From assembly GCF_030316885.1 (NCBI RefSeq), contig NZ_JASZYQ010000001.1, positions 1,054,001 to 1,118,000 on the forward strand: a stretch of 64,000 bases of DNA, given 5' to 3'. Below the pieces are notes generated by a model. The model had not been told where the DNA came from. It made no database searches and saw only the letters and a program-made list of their open reading frames with translations. Made by a program: the position numbers and the translations under genes. This document shows positions 7,659-19,548 of this stretch, piece by piece. The first letter of the stretch is position 1; every line of letters begins with the position of its first letter. Source of the stretch: Variovorax jilinensis (lineage in GTDB: Bacteria > Pseudomonadota > Gammaproteobacteria > Burkholderiales > Burkholderiaceae_C).

Positions 7659-8636
7659 ATGCGCATTCCCTCGAACGTCAGCCGCCGTCGCGTGCTGCAA
7701 GGTCTCGGTGCCGCGGCACTGCTGCCGACGGCCTGGTCGGTCCATGCCGAGGACTATCCGACCAAGCCTGTCGAGCTGGTCGTGCCGGCATCCGCAGGTG
7801 GCGGTACCGATGCCCTGGCGCGTGCCTTCGCCGAGGCCGCCAAGACCCACATCTCCCAGCCGCTGGTGGTCAACGACCGGCCCGGCGCGAGCGGCGTGGT
7901 CGGCATGAGCGACGTGCTCAACGGCAAGCCCGATGGCTCGAAGGTGTGCGTCGTGATCGCCGAGCTCGTGATCCTGCCGCACCTGGGCCTCGCCAAGTTC
8001 AGCTATGCCGACTTCCAGCCCATCGCGCGGCTCAATGCCGATCCGGCCGCGATCACGGTGCGCGCCGATGCGCCCTGGAACACCATCGAGGAATTCATCG
8101 CGGCCGCCAAGGCCAAGCCCGACGAGATGAAGGTCGGCAACTCCGGCAACGGCTCGATCTGGCATCTGGCGGCCGCCGGCCTCGAGGACAAGACCGGCAC
8201 CAGGTTCAACCACGTGCCGTTCCAGGGCGCCGCGCCCGGCGTGGTGGCACTGCTCGGCGGCCACATCGACGCGGTGGCCGTGAGCCCCGGCGAGGTCGCG
8301 GTCCACGTGCAGAGCGGCAAGCTCAAGATGCTGGCCGTGATGGCCGACCAGCGGCTCAAGGCCTTCGACAAGGTGCCCACGCTCAAGGAGCGAAAGATCG
8401 ATCTCTCGATCGGCACCTGGCGCGGCCTGGCGGTGCACAAGGCCACGCCGGCGAACATTTCCACCGTGCTGCGCAACACCGCGCGCAAGGGCGCCGACGA
8501 GCCGCAGTTCCGCGAGCAGCTCGAGAAGCTCAACCTCGGCTTCGCCTACCTCGACGCCGATGATTTCGGCAAGGCGATGCAGCGCGACCACGACTACTTC
8601 AAACAGCTGGTGCAGAAGCTCGGCATCAAGGTGTGA
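7659..8636 (+). CDS. Bug family tripartite-tricarboxylate-type substrate-binding protein
   Basis: A 325-residue periplasmic binding protein of the Bug (TctC-like) family, abundant in Burkholderiales. The start ATG is preceded by CAGGAGA. The N-terminus SRRRVLQGLGAAALLPTAW has twin arginines ahead of a hydrophobic stretch ending near SVHAED, so export may use Tat rather than Sec. PTKPVELVVPASAGGGTDALAR is the usual ligand-site beginning, and NDRPGASGVVGM and the GNSGNGS stretch are typical. No TctA/TctB membrane genes are nearby, as is common for Bug proteins. The next gene, a hydroxyacid dehydrogenase, starts 7 nt after the stop, which suggests a small organic acid ligand related to this catabolic block. 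Confidence 0.87.
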   Translation: MRIPSNVSRRRVLQGLGAAALLPTAWSVHAEDYPTKPVELVVPASAGGGTDALARAFAEAAKTHISQPLVVNDRPGASGVVGMSDVLNGKPDGSKVCVVIAELVILPHLGLAKFSYADFQPIARLNADPAAITVRADAPWNTIEEFIAAAKAKPDEMKVGNSGNGSIWHLAAAGLEDKTGTRFNHVPFQGAAPGVVALLGGHIDAVAVSPGEVAVHVQSGKLKMLAVMADQRLKAFDKVPTLKERKIDLSIGTWRGLAVHKATPANISTVLRNTARKGADEPQFREQLEKLNLGFAYLDADDFGKAMQRDHDYFKQLVQKLGIKV

Positions 8637-8643
8637 GCAAGCC

Positions 8644-9585
8644 ATGAGTCTTCCGGACGTACTGGTCGTCGCCCCGCTGATGCCCTTCCTGATGGAAGCG
8701 CTGCGCGGCAGGTTCACGGTGCACGACCGCATCCACGCTAGCGACCCGGCCGCCTTCGCGGCGGTGGCGCCGCGCATCCGCGGCGTGGTCGCCAACGGCG
8801 AGGCCAAGGTGCCGCGCGAACTGATCGCGCAGCTGCCGGCGCTCGAGGTCATCACGGTCTTCGGCGTCGGCTACGACGGCGTCGACGTGGCGGCCGCGCA
8901 CGAGCGCGGCGTTCCCGTCACCAACACGCCCGACGTGCTCAACGACGACGTGGCCGACCTCGCGATCGGTCTGCTGATCTCCGTCGCTCGACGCATACCG
9001 CAGGCCGACCGCTTCGTGCGCGCCGGCGAATGGACGAGCGGCCCGTTCACGCTGAGCCGCAAGGTCAGCGGCGCGAAGCTCGGCATCGTCGGAATGGGCC
9101 GCATCGGCCAGGCCATCGCGCACCGCGCCACCGCCTTCGGCATGCAGATCGCCTACACCGCGCGCTCGCCGCGGGCCGGCGTCGGCTATGGCTATCACCC
9201 CGACGCCGTGTCGCTGGCCGCGGCGAGCGACTTCCTGGTCGTCATCACGCCGGGCGGCGCGGGCACGCTCGGCATGATCGATGCGGACGTGCTCAAGGCG
9301 CTCGGCCCCGACGGCTACCTGGTCAACGTCGCGCGCGGCACCGTGGTCGACCAGCCGGCGCTGGTCGATGCGCTGCAGGGCGGCATCATCGCGGGCGCCG
9401 CACTCGATGTCTTCGTCGGCGAGCCGAACGTGCCCGAGTCGTTGCGCAACATGCCCAACGTGGTGCTGACGCCGCACATCGGCAGCGGCACGCGGCAGAC
9501 GCGCGAGGCGATGGCCCGCCTCACCTTCGACAACCTGTGCGCGCATTTCGCGGGACAGCCGCTGCTGACTCCCGTCGACGCCTGA
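8644..9585 (+). CDS. NAD(P)-dependent D-isomer 2-hydroxyacid dehydrogenase
   Basis: A 313-residue member of the D-2-hydroxyacid dehydrogenase family. The nucleotide-binding GMGRIGQ is at residues 150-156; the catalytic Arg, Glu and His are R231 (NVARGT), E260 (VGEP) and H278 (TPHIGS). The length and TVFGVGYDGVDV segment resemble glyoxylate/hydroxypyruvate reductases, which interconvert glyoxylate or hydroxypyruvate with glycolate or glycerate. It starts 7 nt after the Bug gene and ends 7 nt before the GntR regulator gene, so Bug, dehydrogenase and regulator look like one transcript. Exact substrate is unproved. Confidence 0.87.
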   Translation: MSLPDVLVVAPLMPFLMEALRGRFTVHDRIHASDPAAFAAVAPRIRGVVANGEAKVPRELIAQLPALEVITVFGVGYDGVDVAAAHERGVPVTNTPDVLNDDVADLAIGLLISVARRIPQADRFVRAGEWTSGPFTLSRKVSGAKLGIVGMGRIGQAIAHRATAFGMQIAYTARSPRAGVGYGYHPDAVSLAAASDFLVVITPGGAGTLGMIDADVLKALGPDGYLVNVARGTVVDQPALVDALQGGIIAGAALDVFVGEPNVPESLRNMPNVVLTPHIGSGTRQTREAMARLTFDNLCAHFAGQPLLTPVDA

Positions 9586-9592
9586 ACGCGGC

Positions 9593-10339
9593 ATGACCAA
9601 GAACACGCACGGCCGCACGCTCGACCTGCTCGGCGAGGCCATCGTCTCGCGCCGCTATGCAGTCGGCACCCCGATGCCGGCCGAGCCGATCCTGTGCGAA
9701 TCGCTGGGTGTGAGCCGCACCGTGGTGCGTGAGGCCGTGAAGTCGCTGGTGGCCAAGGGCCTGATCATCACGGGCCCCAAGCTCGGCACCCGCGTCCTGC
9801 CGGACGAGCACTGGAACTGGTTCGATCCCGACGTCATCACCTGGCAGGCGCGTGCCGGCCTGACGCCCGAGTTCCTGCGCGACCTGCAGGACCTCCGCCG
9901 GGCCGTCGAGCCGGCCGCCGTGCGCCTGGCGGCCGAACGCGCCACCGATGCCGACATCGAGGAGATCGAGGCCGCCTACGCGGGCATGAAGCACGCGGTC
10001 GAGTTCGGCGGCGACTACGTCACCTACGACCTGCGCTTCCACAACGGGCTGCTGCGCAGCGCGCGCAACCGCATGCTGGCGCAGATGAGCAAGGCGCTGC
10101 ATGCCCTGCTGCGCACCAGCTTCGAGATCTCCACCATCAAGAAGGATGGCCCGGCGCAATCGCTGCCGATGCACCGCGCGGTGCTCGATGCCGTCATCGC
10201 ACGCAATCCGGCGCGTGCCGAGCGCGCGATCATCAAGCTCATCGACGGCGCCCGCGAGGACATCGACGAGGTGCTGGGCTCGCGCCGACGCCTGCCGCGC
10301 CTGTCCCGACCGCCACAACACATTCGCGCGACCGCCTGA
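9593..10339 (+). CDS. GntR/FadR (FCD) family transcriptional regulator
   Basis: A 248-residue regulator. The N-terminal winged HTH (SLGVSRTVVREAVKSLVAKGL then GPKLGTRV) is typical GntR. The all-helical FCD ligand domain follows, with the acidic/His metal-site pattern around RRAVEPAAVRLA and YDLRFHNGLLRSARN. The overall look is that of the DgoR/UxuR type that responds to sugar acids. It lies between the hydroxyacid dehydrogenase and the sugar ABC genes, and is the only regulator in the block, so it probably controls some or all of 3793-14761, perhaps through the palindrome at 7571. The effector cannot be read from sequence. Confidence 0.87.
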   Translation: MTKNTHGRTLDLLGEAIVSRRYAVGTPMPAEPILCESLGVSRTVVREAVKSLVAKGLIITGPKLGTRVLPDEHWNWFDPDVITWQARAGLTPEFLRDLQDLRRAVEPAAVRLAAERATDADIEEIEAAYAGMKHAVEFGGDYVTYDLRFHNGLLRSARNRMLAQMSKALHALLRTSFEISTIKKDGPAQSLPMHRAVLDAVIARNPARAERAIIKLIDGAREDIDEVLGSRRRLPRLSRPPQHIRATA

Positions 10340-10421
10340 GGCCGCGCGCCGACCCGTTTCGTTTCCCACCCCCCGCTCGAAGCATCGAGCAGACCGTTGC
10401 AAGAAGAAGGAGACCAGAGAC

Positions 10422-11801
10422 ATGAAACTCAAAGCAATCGTGGTTCCGGCGCTGATGGCCCTGGGCCTGGTCGTCGCCGGGCAGGCTTCGGCGCAGGAGA
10501 AGCTCACCATCTGGTGGGTCAAGGGCTTCTACAAGGCCGAGGACGATGCGCTGTTCGCGGCGATCAAGAAGTTCGAGGACAAGCACAAGGGCGTGAAGGT
10601 CGAGCTGTCGCAGTATCCGGTGCAGGACATGATCCCGAAGACCGTCTCGGCGCTCGATTCCGGCAGCCCGCCCGACGTTGCGTACGCCGACGTCTACGAC
10701 TTCCAGGTCACGGGCAAGTGGGCCTACGACGACAAGCTCGAGGACATCACGAGCGTGATGGCGCCGATCGCCTCGCGCTTCTCGCCCAACACCATCGAGA
10801 CCACCTTCCTCTACAACGACAAGACCAAGTCCAAGGCCTACTACGCCTTCCCGATCAAGCAGCAGACGATGCACGTCGAGTACTGGATCGACATGCTCAA
10901 CGAGGCAGGATTCAAGGAATCGGACATCCCGACCAACTGGAAGGACTACTGGTCGTTCTGGTGCGAGAAGGTGCAGCCCGCGAGCCGGCAGAAGAGCGGC
11001 AAGCGCAACTTCGGCATCGGCATGCCGATGGGCGTGGACTCGAGCGATGCGTTCTATTCGTTCCTGACCTTCGCCGATGCCTACAACGTGAAGCTGGTGA
11101 GCGACAGCGGCAAGCTGATGGTCGACGACCCGGCCGTGCGCGCCGGCCTGATCGCGGCCATGACCGACTACACCAAGCCCTACCTGACGGGCTGCACGCC
11201 GCCGTCGTCGACCAGCTGGAAGGACCCGGACAACAATGTCGCCTTCCACAACAAGACCACCGTGATGACGCACAACGCGACCATCTCGTTGCCGGCCAAG
11301 TGGCTCGATGATTCCAACAACGCGTCGCTCACGCCCGAGCAGCGCGAGGAAGCCCGGAAGAACTACACCGAGCGCATCCGCACCGCCGGCTTCCCGAGCA
11401 AGCCCGACGGCAGCAAGATGGTCTATCGCACGGCCGTGAAGACCGGCGTGGTGTTCAAGGAAGCCAAGAACAAGCAGCGCGCCAAGGAATTCGTGGCCTT
11501 CCTGCTGCAGGAGGAGAACCTCACGCCGTACGTCGAAGGCTCGCTGGGACGCTGGTTCCCCGTGACCAAGGCCGGCCAGGCGAGCCCGTTCTGGCAGGCC
11601 GACGCGCACCGCAAGTCGGTCTACAACCAGTACGCGGCAGGCACCGTGACCTTCGAGTTCACGAAGAACTACAAGTTCACGATCCTCAACAACGAGAACG
11701 TCTGGGCCAAGGCGATGAACCGGGTCGTGAGCGACAAGGTGCCGGTGGACAAGGCGGTCGACGAGATGATCGAGCGCATCAAGGTCGTCGCGGGACGCTG
11801 A
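10422..11801 (+). CDS. sugar ABC transporter substrate-binding protein
   Basis: A 459-residue periplasmic binding protein of the family 1 (MalE/UgpB-like) type. It has a Sec signal peptide (hydrophobic core LMALGLVVAG, cleavage after ASA near residue 24) and then EKLTIWWVKGFYKAED. The PPDVAYADVYDF segment is the usual hinge region. The ATG is preceded by GAAGGAGACC. Many aromatic residues (Trp, Tyr) suit carbohydrate stacking. It is the first gene of a complete importer (binding protein, two permeases, ATPase) and sits 82 nt after the GntR regulator. The ligand is probably a sugar or polyol, possibly one whose oxidation product enters the dgo enzymes nearby. Confidence 0.9.
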   Translation: MKLKAIVVPALMALGLVVAGQASAQEKLTIWWVKGFYKAEDDALFAAIKKFEDKHKGVKVELSQYPVQDMIPKTVSALDSGSPPDVAYADVYDFQVTGKWAYDDKLEDITSVMAPIASRFSPNTIETTFLYNDKTKSKAYYAFPIKQQTMHVEYWIDMLNEAGFKESDIPTNWKDYWSFWCEKVQPASRQKSGKRNFGIGMPMGVDSSDAFYSFLTFADAYNVKLVSDSGKLMVDDPAVRAGLIAAMTDYTKPYLTGCTPPSSTSWKDPDNNVAFHNKTTVMTHNATISLPAKWLDDSNNASLTPEQREEARKNYTERIRTAGFPSKPDGSKMVYRTAVKTGVVFKEAKNKQRAKEFVAFLLQEENLTPYVEGSLGRWFPVTKAGQASPFWQADAHRKSVYNQYAAGTVTFEFTKNYKFTILNNENVWAKAMNRVVSDKVPVDKAVDEMIERIKVVAGR

Positions 11802-11819
11802 CCCGAGGCGGTGCCCGAC

Positions 11820-12695
11820 ATGAGTTCCAACGCAAGCGCAGTGGCCGCTGCCGGGCCCGCCGCGATCCCCGCCACGAAGCTCGGACGCTGGCAGTTCTGG
11901 GGCCGGATGATGGCCATCCCCTACCTGCTGGTGTTCGCCATCTTCGTGCTCTACCCGGTGTGCTACGGGCTCTGGCTGGCACGCCATCCGCAGAGCTACG
12001 TGCACCTGGTGGAAGACCCGATCTTCTTCCGCTCGGTGCTCAACACCATCATCTTCCTGGTGGTCGCCATCAACGTGAAGATGGGGGTGGCGCTGGTGCT
12101 CTCGGGCTTCTTCGTGCGCTCGCGCTGGTGGATCAAGATCCTCGCGGGGATCTTCATCCTGCCGTGGGCCTTGCCGTCGATCCCGACCATCCTCTCGGTG
12201 CGCTTCATGCTGAATCCCGAGTGGGGCGTGATCAACTCCACCATCTTCCGGCTGACCGGTCTCGACGGCCCCAACTGGCTCAACGACCCGACGCTGGCAC
12301 TGATCTTCGCGATGCTGATGCACATCTGGAAGTCGCTGCCGTTCTGGACCCTGATCCTGGTCGCCGGCCGACTTGCGATCCCGGGCGAGCAGTACGAGGC
12401 GGCATCGGTCGACGGCGCGAGCTCCTGGCAGAAGTTCCGCTTCATCAGCTGGCCGGCGCTGCGCACGCTCTACGTGACCTCGCTGATCCTGTCGATGATC
12501 TGGACCCTCGGCGACTTCAACAGCGTCTACCTGCTGACCGGCGGCGGGCCGGCCGACCTCACGCATGTGCTCGCCACGCTCGGCATCCGCTACCTGCGGC
12601 TCGACCAGGTCGACCTGTCGATGGCCTCGATCGTGGTTGCCATGCCGCTGGTGCTGCCGCTGGTGTATTTCATGATGAAGAGGTTGTCGAAATGA
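11820..12695 (+). CDS. sugar ABC transporter permease (MalF type)
   Basis: A 291-residue inner-membrane permease with six hydrophobic segments. The cytoplasmic EAA loop that docks the ATPase is clear (EQYEAASVDGASSWQKF). The start is taken as ATG 11820; a GTG nine bases upstream is possible, as both follow a GAGG at 11803-11806 with imperfect spacing. The first segment is preceded by a short Ala-rich cytoplasmic tail. The gene begins 18 nt after the binding-protein stop and overlaps the second permease by 4 nt, so it belongs to one operon with them. Confidence 0.88.
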   Translation: MSSNASAVAAAGPAAIPATKLGRWQFWGRMMAIPYLLVFAIFVLYPVCYGLWLARHPQSYVHLVEDPIFFRSVLNTIIFLVVAINVKMGVALVLSGFFVRSRWWIKILAGIFILPWALPSIPTILSVRFMLNPEWGVINSTIFRLTGLDGPNWLNDPTLALIFAMLMHIWKSLPFWTLILVAGRLAIPGEQYEAASVDGASSWQKFRFISWPALRTLYVTSLILSMIWTLGDFNSVYLLTGGGPADLTHVLATLGIRYLRLDQVDLSMASIVVAMPLVLPLVYFMMKRLSK

Positions 12696-13549
12696 GCCGC
12701 AAGCGCTGGACCCTCAAGGCCGTCGGCAACGAGGCCAAGCTGCTGCTGATCGGCATCCCGGTGCTGCTGTGGACGCTGATCCCGGTCTACCACATGGTGC
12801 TGTTCGCGATCTCGCCGCGCGGCACCGCGACCAGCGGACGCCTGTGGCCCGATTCGCCGACCTTCGACAACTTCAGCACCGTGTTCCAGCAGAAGCACTT
12901 CTACCTCGACCACTTCTGGGTGCAGCTCGGCAACTCGCTGTTCATCGCGGTGGCGGTCGGTGCGATCACGCTGTTCGTCGCCACCACGGCCGCCTTCGCG
13001 ATCAGCCGGCTGCGCGTGCGCGGTGGCCGCACGGTGATGAACATGGCGCTCTTCACCTACTTCATCCCCGCGGCCTTCCTCGCGGTGCCGATGTACAAGA
13101 CCATGGGCAACTACGGCCTGCTCAACAGCCAGTGGGCACTGATCCTCGCGATGGTGACCATCGCCTCGCCCTACTGCATCTGGGTGCTCAAGCAGGCCTC
13201 GGACAAGCTGCCCTACGAGCTCGACGAGGCTGCGCGCATGGACGGCGCCTCGCCGCTGCAGCTGTTCCGGCTGGTCTACCTGCCGCTCATGGTGCCGTCG
13301 CTGGTGGCGGTGGGAACCTACGCACTGCTGCTGGCCTGGAACGAGTACCTCTACGCCTTCCTGCTGCTGTCGAACGACCGCAGCGTGACGCTCGCCGTGG
13401 CGCTCGGCAACTTCCTCGCGGCCGACGACTCGCCGTGGGAGCTGCTCATGGCGACCGGGATCATCTACGCGCTGCCGCCGGCGGCCATCTACTACACCTT
13501 TAAGCGCTACATGGTCGGCGGCATCACGGCCGGAGCGGTCAAGAGCTGA
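12692..13549 (+). CDS. carbohydrate ABC transporter permease (MalG type)
   Basis: A 285-residue inner-membrane permease. The EAA motif is YELDEAARMDGASPLQLF, and the N-terminal HMVLFAISPRGTATSGRLWP segment is typical of MalG-like subunits, which have a long first periplasmic loop. The ATG overlaps the stop of the partner permease (ATGA). Together the two permeases form the translocation channel for the sugar importer. A 141-nt gap rich in hairpins separates it from the ATPase gene, which is unusual in this otherwise tight operon. Confidence 0.9.
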   Translation: MSRKRWTLKAVGNEAKLLLIGIPVLLWTLIPVYHMVLFAISPRGTATSGRLWPDSPTFDNFSTVFQQKHFYLDHFWVQLGNSLFIAVAVGAITLFVATTAAFAISRLRVRGGRTVMNMALFTYFIPAAFLAVPMYKTMGNYGLLNSQWALILAMVTIASPYCIWVLKQASDKLPYELDEAARMDGASPLQLFRLVYLPLMVPSLVAVGTYALLLAWNEYLYAFLLLSNDRSVTLAVALGNFLAADDSPWELLMATGIIYALPPAAIYYTFKRYMVGGITAGAVKS

Positions 13550-13586
13550 CCCCCAGGTTGCCCGGCACTTCGTGTCCGGGCGCCCA

Positions 13587-13668
13587 CCCCCTTTCAGGGG
13601 GCGACACCTGCGGCCCGGCAAAGCCGGTTCCGCGGTGTCCCCCGAACGGGCCCGGGCTTCGCCGGGCC
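13587..13668. repeat. GC-rich palindromic intergenic element, three successive hairpins
   Basis: Three inverted repeats lie in a row between the permease and ATPase genes: CCCCCT/AGGGGG (13587-13601, 3-nt loop), CCGGC/GCCGG (13615-13627) and GGCCCGG/CCGGGCC (13649-13668, TTCG-containing loop). No T-run follows, so it is not a standard terminator. It looks like a REP/BIME-type element of the sort scattered in Comamonadaceae genomes, and could stabilise the upstream mRNA or lower ATPase expression. The ATPase ribosome site follows directly (GAGAAAGAGAAG). Confidence 0.5.
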
Positions 13669-13690
13669 AACAGAGAGAAAGAGAAGCAAC

Positions 13691-14761
13691 ATGGCCTCAG
13701 TGACCTTCAAGGACGTCCAGAAGTCCTACGGCAAGACCCGCATCATCGAGCGGCTGGGCTTCGAGATCGAGGACGGCGAGTTCGTGGTGCTGGTTGGGCC
13801 CTCGGGCTGCGGCAAGTCGACCCTGCTGCGCATGCTGGCGGGCCTCGAGGAGATCAGCGGCGGCGAGATCATGATCGACGGCCGGGTGGTCAACGAGCTC
13901 GAATCGAAGGACCGCGACATCGCGATGGTGTTCCAGAGCTACGCGCTCTATCCGCACATGACGGTCGGCGAGAACATGGGCTTCAGCCTGCGGCTGCGCA
14001 AGGCCGAGAAGGCGCTGACCGAGCAGCGCGTCGCCGATGCCGCGAAGATCCTCAACCTCGGCCCGCTGCTCGGGCGCTACCCGCGCGAGCTCTCGGGCGG
14101 CCAGCGGCAGCGCGTGGCCATGGGACGCGCCATCGTGCGCGACCCCAAGGTGTTCCTGTTCGACGAGCCGCTGTCGAACCTCGATGCCAAGCTGCGGGTC
14201 GCGATGCGGGCCGAGATCAAGGCCCTGCACCAGCGCCTCAAGACCACCACCGTCTATGTCACGCACGACCAGATCGAGGCCATGACCATGGCCGATCGCA
14301 TCGTGGTGATGCACGACGGCGCGGTCGAGCAGATCGGCACGCCGCTCGAGCTCTACGACCGCCCCGACAACCTGTTCGTGGCCCAGTTCATCGGCTCGCC
14401 CTCGATGAACGTGCTCGAGGGCACGGTGCGGCGCACCGGCGGCGAGTGTCGGGTCGAGGCCCAGGGCGCCTCCTGGCCGGCTCCGGCCGCCGGTAGCGCA
14501 GCCGACGGCCAGCCGGTGCACTACGGCGTGCGTCCGGGAGACATCGCGCTTGCCGAGGCCGGCAACGGCGTGCCGGCGAAGGTGATCGTGGTCGAGCCCA
14601 CGGGCGCCGAGACCGAGCTGCTGGTGCAGGTCGGCGAAGCCCAGCTCACGCTCACGGTGCATGGCCGGGTCGACGTCGGGCCCGACCAGATCGTGGGGCT
14701 CGTGATCGGCGCCGAGAGCGTTCACCTGTTCGACCGCCAGAGCGGCAAGCGCCTGAGCTGA
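13691..14761 (+). CDS. sugar ABC transporter ATP-binding protein (MalK/UgpC type)
   Basis: A 356-residue ATPase. Walker A is GPSGCGKST, the signature is LSGGQRQR, Walker B is FLFDEPLSNLDAKLR and the switch His is in YVTHDQIEAMTMAD. A C-terminal TOBE/regulatory domain begins after FIGSPSMNVLEG, as in MalK and UgpC, with a second OB-like part near the end (HYGVRPGDIALAE). It energises the importer encoded just upstream. It is the last gene of the operon; a 7-bp GC hairpin with no T-run lies directly after the stop (14768-14784) where it converges with the next minus-strand gene. Confidence 0.92.
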   Translation: MASVTFKDVQKSYGKTRIIERLGFEIEDGEFVVLVGPSGCGKSTLLRMLAGLEEISGGEIMIDGRVVNELESKDRDIAMVFQSYALYPHMTVGENMGFSLRLRKAEKALTEQRVADAAKILNLGPLLGRYPRELSGGQRQRVAMGRAIVRDPKVFLFDEPLSNLDAKLRVAMRAEIKALHQRLKTTTVYVTHDQIEAMTMADRIVVMHDGAVEQIGTPLELYDRPDNLFVAQFIGSPSMNVLEGTVRRTGGECRVEAQGASWPAPAAGSAADGQPVHYGVRPGDIALAEAGNGVPAKVIVVEPTGAETELLVQVGEAQLTLTVHGRVDVGPDQIVGLVIGAESVHLFDRQSGKRLS

Positions 14762-14791
14762 AACGCGCGCGCCGTGTCGGCGCGGCGGATG

Positions 14792-15622
14792 TCAGGCGTT
14801 GCGCGCGGACGGCAGCAGCCTGGCCGCGATCGCGCGTGCCAGCCGCCACGAGAGCCACAGCAGCACCACGGGCAGCATCACGGTCTGCAGCACGAACAGC
14901 GCGATCAGCTTGACGATGGTTCGGCTCCAGTCGGCCGCCGCCTTGAGCATGGCGTCGTAGCTGGCGCGCAGCTCCGTCAGGTCGGGCACCCACTGGCGGA
15001 TGCGGGCGCCCAGGCTGTCGTCCACCGGCGCCTTGTCCGCGGCCTTGCCGAGAACCGTGGCGGGCGAGCGTTCGATGCTCGCGAGCTCGGCGCGGTATTC
15101 CTCCTCCATGAAGACGCGATGCAGCACGCCGTTGGCCAGCGCGGTCATCGGCACCGCGAAGCGCAGCACGATCAGCAGCACCAGCAGCGGGCGCAGCCAG
15201 CGCCCCGCACCCGGGCGGCCGCGCCAGCCGAGGAGGGCGGCCGCCAGCACCGCGGCCGAGAGCAGTGCCGACACCGTCCAGTGGCTGCCGATCTCGAGCA
15301 GCAGCAGCTGGATGCCGAAGGACACGCTGGCCACCAGCATCACGGTGGAGAATTGGTCGATCAGCGCGTTGATCGGCTGCAGCGCTTGGCCCGGTGCGAG
15401 GCTCACGCCGACCCCCACGGGCTTGACGTCGAGCTGCGTGCCCTGCGCCACCGAGATCACGGCGCCGAGCGCGCGCGCGGCGGCGAACACCGCGAGCGAG
15501 CGCTGCAGGCCCGACGTCATCTGCTCGCGCGCGGCGCGGTCCGTGGGCGACCACCAGCTGGCCGCAAGGAGGGCGGCCGCCAGCAGGGTCAGGAGAGCGA
15601 GGCGCAGCTTCGAGGCGTTCAT
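14792..15622 (-). CDS. hypothetical inner-membrane protein
   Basis: A 276-residue protein that I cannot place in a named family. It begins with a hydrophobic segment (LALLTLLAAALLAASWW), followed by a periplasm-like stretch, two to three central membrane segments (FSTVMLVASVSFGIQLLLLEI; ALLSAAVLAAALLGW; LLVLLIVLRFAVPMTALA), a hydrophilic helical region (about residues 165-235) and a final membrane segment (LIALFVLQTVMLPVVLLWL) with a basic tail. Coding statistics and a clean ATG support it. It is transcribed convergently with the sugar ABC operon. It stands alone: the next gene on the same strand is the helicase, whose terminator lies between them. Confidence 0.75.
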   Translation of the reverse strand: MNASKLRLALLTLLAAALLAASWWSPTDRAAREQMTSGLQRSLAVFAAARALGAVISVAQGTQLDVKPVGVGVSLAPGQALQPINALIDQFSTVMLVASVSFGIQLLLLEIGSHWTVSALLSAAVLAAALLGWRGRPGAGRWLRPLLVLLIVLRFAVPMTALANGVLHRVFMEEEYRAELASIERSPATVLGKAADKAPVDDSLGARIRQWVPDLTELRASYDAMLKAAADWSRTIVKLIALFVLQTVMLPVVLLWLSWRLARAIAARLLPSARNA

Positions 15623-15655
15623 GGCATGCAGCTTATCGTCTGCGGCAGCACCATG

Positions 15656-15679
15656 AAAAAAGGGTGCCGAGGCACCCTT
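15656..15679 (-). terminator. rho-independent terminator of the DEAD-box helicase gene
   Basis: Read on the minus strand, a perfect 9-bp inverted repeat AAGGGTGCC / GGCACCCTT is followed by an uninterrupted run of six T (complement of 15656-15661). It lies 27 nt past the helicase stop codon, and directly upstream of the membrane-protein gene, which therefore needs its own promoter. Confidence 0.85.
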
Positions 15680-15705
15680 CTTGAACTGGCCGGGCGCCGA
15701 TGCGC

Positions 15706-17514
<1,809 letters not shown>

Positions 17515-17794
17515 TGAGTTCAATAAGCGCCCTACACGGCGCAGTGGTATCCACCCGCTCGGGCGTCATGCGGACGTCGAGCCAGTAAGGGCGGATGAAG
17601 GTCAGGGGTGGGAGCCCGAATGCCTGTCTTCAGAGTGAGGAAAGGCCTTCTTCGTCCCCGGCAGAGAGCCGGCGTTGCGGGCAACTGGACCCGGCAACAG
17701 GCCCTATTGTCGCATGAGTCGATAATCGGTGTTCCGCCGCGCCCGCTCCGGGTGCCCGCGCAGCCCCTCTCACCTCTGAAATGCAAGCAATCTG

Positions 17795-19456
<1,662 letters not shown>

Positions 19457-19548
19457 CAAGGCGTTCAACCCGCTTTCCGCGCGCGGCCGCGGCTGGCAAA
19501 CTGGCGCTCCATCGACAACCGAGCGCCGGGCGCTCGAAGGAGCGTGCA

